From NCBI RefSeq assembly GCF_028728065.1, contig NZ_CP117811.1, positions 2,542,001 to 2,606,000 of the forward strand: a stretch of DNA of 64,000 nucleotides. The letters run 5' to 3'. The notes under the pieces were generated by a model. It worked only from the letters and a program-made list of their open reading frames with translations, searched no databases and was not told where the DNA came from. The translations under genes and the position numbers were made by a program. The DNA comes from Lentisphaera profundi. GTDB taxonomy: Bacteria > Verrucomicrobiota > Lentisphaeria > Lentisphaerales > Lentisphaeraceae. Positions 61,236 to 64,000 of the stretch are shown here, piece after piece (the stretch's first letter is position 1; every line of letters begins with the position of its first letter).

Positions 61236-63232
61236 TGGTGTTCTACTTGGATCTTTGGATATTTAGAGAAATCCCAGCCGGAGTGGTCGCCTTCACTAAG
61301 TATGAGTTTCTCCAAACTTGGCATATTAAGAATAAAACCTAATTTTTTCATCTGTGTATTCCGCATACTTAATTCTTTTAAAATTAAAATAGCAATCTCT
61401 TCACCATCCTGTAATTCACAGCCATCAAGGTTCATTTTATTTAGAGGTAGTCCACGTAAAGCCGTTAAAACACGGACCTTGGGCGTTTTTCTGAAATCAA
61501 CATCATAGCCATTAGGTAAATTTTTAATTGCGTAATCCCAGACCTTCACTTGGGGGTTTGTCTTCTCTAAAATAACTTGAATAAGCTGATGCTTTTCCCT
61601 GTTGGGCGGATGAGTCTGATGATGATCTAAGGCCAATAAATACGCCGGTCGAGTAAAAGGCATCTCATTAATTAAAGCAAGTAATTTTGTGAACTCTAAA
61701 CGATTCCTATCCCCCTTTATCTCCATATATTTCCTTGCCAAGAAAATGGTTTTACGCGAATCTTTTGTAAGGCTTGTCTTCTTACTCATATAATATAAAA
61801 AACCTTTGAAATCTTGACGAACAAACTGGGTCAAAGCTTGAAAATAGAGCGCCACCTCATTATTCCTATCCAAGTTCCTTGCTCTTTTAAAGACTCTTTG
61901 AGCTTCCATAAAATGGCCTTTATGTAAATGCACTACGCCCATATCGACTAAACGGGGTGAGGCCTCGATCCCCACCTGTTTGGACAAGGCTTTTTCCTTT
62001 ACATACATCTCCAAAGCATTCAGTGCTCTCTTTTCATTCTCTTGAGCGAGCTGAGCATTACGCTCAGCTAAAATTGCATTACTAATCGCTTCTTGTTCAT
62101 TTTTTCTAATTTCAAAAACAAAAAAACTTGTCGATACACAGAAACACCCTAGCAATAATGACACTAATTTATGTCTTTTTATCAATAGGCTGATGGCTCT
62201 GAGGAAACTTGCGTCTTCTGCATCAGTTGCAAAACCTTCTCGCCAATGAATAATCTCATCCTTAAGTTCATCCACGCTCACGTAGCGATCCTGTGGTTCT
62301 TTGGACAAGGCTTTCATACAGACGGCGACTAAACTCTCTGGTATTTGAAAATAGTCATGCGAATATTTTTTTGGAGAAATAATATTGCCTTCTAAAGTAT
62401 CTTGAATGGATTGTTTACTTGATTTCGTTTGTACCGGCTTCTCTAAACAAAGCATATTATAGAGAATTGCACCAAGTTGATAAATATCTGTCTGCTTTGA
62501 TTTCAGTCCTATTTTCGACTCAATTTGTTCAGGGGCTAAGAAACCTAAAGTCCCTTTGATCACACCATCTAAGGTATGATCATTAATGATATTGGGGTCC
62601 AAGTTATTTTGAGTATGAGAAGTTACTTCACCCTCTTCTAATAACTTGGCTATTCCCCAGTCGCATAACAAAACCTCACCATAAGTTCCCAGACGAATAT
62701 TATCTGGTTTTAAATCCAAGTGAATAACATTTCTTGAATGAGCAAAGGCAATCGCATCGCATACTTTAAGAAATATATCAATCACATGCTGGAGAGTATA
62801 ATCAGCAGCTTTTTCTTTCGCTTGCTTTATGTAATCACTTAGATTTTGTCCTTCAATCAGCTTCATGGTGAAATAAGGGCAGTGATTTTTGTCTAAGCCC
62901 GCTTCGTACAAAGGGACAATATTAGGATGCTCTAATGATGCGGTAAGAAATGCTTCACTTAAAAAACTATCATATTTTCCTTTATCACTTTCTTCCTTGA
63001 GCTTTGCCATCGCAATCGGCCGATAAGTTTGCTCATCATAAACCACGCTAATTGATTTAGTTCCCCCCTCGTCCACTTTCTCTAAGTCTTCATAACGCTT
63101 TTCATTCAGTAAAAACTTGTCATAGAGGGGACTTTCGGATTCAGATCCATCAAAAGCCTTTTCAAAATAATGGCCCAAATCATGGACCTTATTTACAAAA
63201 TCTTCAGTTTCATCCGGGGGCTCAGTCATCAT
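61232..63232 (-). CDS. Membrane Ser/Thr protein kinase with TPR/repeat extracellular domain
   Basis: A 666-residue kinase. The domain (about 45-335) has a degenerate glycine loop (EGGTKS), the ATP-anchoring K77, the alpha-C E93, a catalytic loop HLDLKPDN (171-178, D173 catalytic) and DWG (191-193) in place of DFG; all essential residues remain. A membrane helix (about 355-372) separates it from a coiled stretch, TPR-like repeats (about 425-530) and a leucine-rich C-terminal part ('ALRGLPLNKMNLDGCEL'). It is probably a membrane receptor kinase. It overlaps the sigma gene end to end by 4 bp. Confidence 0.88.
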   Translation of the reverse strand: MMTEPPDETEDFVNKVHDLGHYFEKAFDGSESESPLYDKFLLNEKRYEDLEKVDEGGTKSISVVYDEQTYRPIAMAKLKEESDKGKYDSFLSEAFLTASLEHPNIVPLYEAGLDKNHCPYFTMKLIEGQNLSDYIKQAKEKAADYTLQHVIDIFLKVCDAIAFAHSRNVIHLDLKPDNIRLGTYGEVLLCDWGIAKLLEEGEVTSHTQNNLDPNIINDHTLDGVIKGTLGFLAPEQIESKIGLKSKQTDIYQLGAILYNMLCLEKPVQTKSSKQSIQDTLEGNIISPKKYSHDYFQIPESLVAVCMKALSKEPQDRYVSVDELKDEIIHWREGFATDAEDASFLRAISLLIKRHKLVSLLLGCFCVSTSFFVFEIRKNEQEAISNAILAERNAQLAQENEKRALNALEMYVKEKALSKQVGIEASPRLVDMGVVHLHKGHFMEAQRVFKRARNLDRNNEVALYFQALTQFVRQDFKGFLYYMSKKTSLTKDSRKTIFLARKYMEIKGDRNRLEFTKLLALINEMPFTRPAYLLALDHHQTHPPNREKHQLIQVILEKTNPQVKVWDYAIKNLPNGYDVDFRKTPKVRVLTALRGLPLNKMNLDGCELQDGEEIAILILKELSMRNTQMKKLGFILNMPSLEKLILSEGDHSGWDFSKYPKIQVEHH

Positions 63233-63350
63233 CTCTCAATATTAATTCTACTTATTATAAATACGTTTTAAGCTCAATATAAGTGACAAATACTCAAAAA
63301 ACTAAGATTCCAGAAAAGGCTGACCCCTAAGATCCTTCTATGACGATAGT

Positions 63351-64000
63351 TTATTTTTCAGTTTGTGGAATGGTAATCACTTGGAAAGAATTTTCTTCTA
63401 TGAAGCAGCGCTTAAGTAAAGCTTGAATCTGCTCGGCAGTCACTGCGGCATAATCTGCTTGCAAGGTTTTGAAACGGGTCACACTATCTTTTTCAATATC
63501 TAAAGATCCCAATTTACCTGCCCAAAAACTTGGCTTCACTAATTCTTCTTCTAGAATATTTTTAATTTGCTTACGCACTTTATCCAATTCATCAGGATCA
63601 ACGCCCTCATCTCTTAATTGAGTCAATACTGCACGTGCCTCTGTTGCTGCTTGTTCAGCTTTATCCACTTGAGCGGTGAAGTAGATGTAAAATTTACTGC
63701 TCTGACGTAAAGGGCGTGAAGGTGCATAAGTACTGAAAATTGAGTAGGTTAGATTGCGCTTTTCGCGAATCTCTTTAAATAATCGTGTCGATGCTATTTT
63801 ACCGGCAAGAAAGAGGGCTAAACCATCTTTATCATTGACATCAACTATATTCCAGCCACTCAAAATCAAACATTTTTGATCCTTCGTTTCTACAGCAGTC
63901 TTCACTGAAACATCTCCGATCGGCTGAGCTATATCAAAAGATATTTCTTTGAGTTCACGACGTTTATCGATTGATCCTTGAAACTTGGCTATCAGATTTT
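63351..64000 (-). CDS. C-terminal part of an M16-family peptidase (cut by window edge)
   Basis: The minus-strand frame is open to the right edge and stops at 63351, leaving about 216 residues. They resemble the C-terminal half of a pitrilysin-type zinc peptidase: 'GLALFLAGKIASTRLFKEIR' followed by 'EKRNLTYSIFSTYAPSRP' (Arg-Tyr region that contacts the substrate), then 'VDPDELDKVRKQIKNILEEE'. The HxxEH zinc motif would be upstream, outside the window. A GTG at 63905 is internal, not the start. The kinase gene begins 119 bp downstream. Confidence 0.82.
   Translation of the reverse strand, partial: NLIAKFQGSIDKRRELKEISFDIAQPIGDVSVKTAVETKDQKCLILSGWNIVDVNDKDGLALFLAGKIASTRLFKEIREKRNLTYSIFSTYAPSRPLRQSSKFYIYFTAQVDKAEQAATEARAVLTQLRDEGVDPDELDKVRKQIKNILEEELVKPSFWAGKLGSLDIEKDSVTRFKTLQADYAAVTAEQIQALLKRCFIEENSFQVITIPQTEK

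Overview
The window looks like the chromosome of a low-GC, Gram-negative member of the PVC superphylum, most likely a Lentisphaera-type organism. Four things point there: a ~50-residue small basic protein of the kind found in Chlamydiae, Verrucomicrobia and Lentisphaerae (5459-5614); a PVC-type propeller/HEAT/cytochrome c protein (41263-44552); a pseudopilin with an H-X9-DG C-terminal motif (59646-60428); and an ECF sigma factor beside a TPR-carrying Ser/Thr kinase. LptF/G, TolC, lipoproteins and a beta-barrel show an outer membrane. This placement rests on recalled family knowledge, not on a search.

Layout. 1-7.1 kb: end of a methyltransferase-like gene, an LPS-export permease, a large helicase-like protein that has lost its catalytic motifs, lipA, the small basic protein, pssA and a DUF3859 protein. 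7.1-10.3 kb (minus): fmt-rng-def, joining initiator-tRNA formylation, RNase G/E and deformylation. 10.5-15.5 kb: a YaiI-like protein, two unknown envelope proteins, gltX and der. 15.5-22.3 kb: a ybbA-ybbP ABC pair, twin DUF3332 lipoproteins and an amino-acid permease fused to EIIA-like and RCK_C-like domains. 22.6-25.6 kb: rpsO, pnp, rpmE. 25.6-34 kb: dnaN-recF (minus), cinA, recA, hisG-mutS. 34-41 kb: an unknown membrane/coiled-coil protein, sucCD, a cysteine-cluster protein, an aminotransferase directly abutting hslO. 41.2-46.3 kb: the frameshifted cytochrome protein, an unknown cytosolic protein, a beta-barrel with a probable AUC start and a ferredoxin interrupted by a stop. 46.4-52 kb (minus): trhO, glpK, ribB-ribH, two tRNA-Glu genes and a glycosyltransferase. 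52.2-59.5 kb: a four-gene efflux operon with two adaptors. 59.6-64 kb: pseudopilin, ECF sigma factor, kinase and the end of an M16 peptidase.

Most of the window is ordinary housekeeping with tight spacing, many ATGA overlaps and clear hairpin-plus-T-run terminators. No CRISPR array, prophage or intact insertion sequence was seen. The points that most deserve a second look are the inactivated SF2-helicase homologue, the double-adaptor efflux system, three genes whose reading is broken or non-standard (a C7-tract frameshift, an in-frame TAA and an AUC start), and two tRNA-Glu genes that differ by one compensatory base pair.
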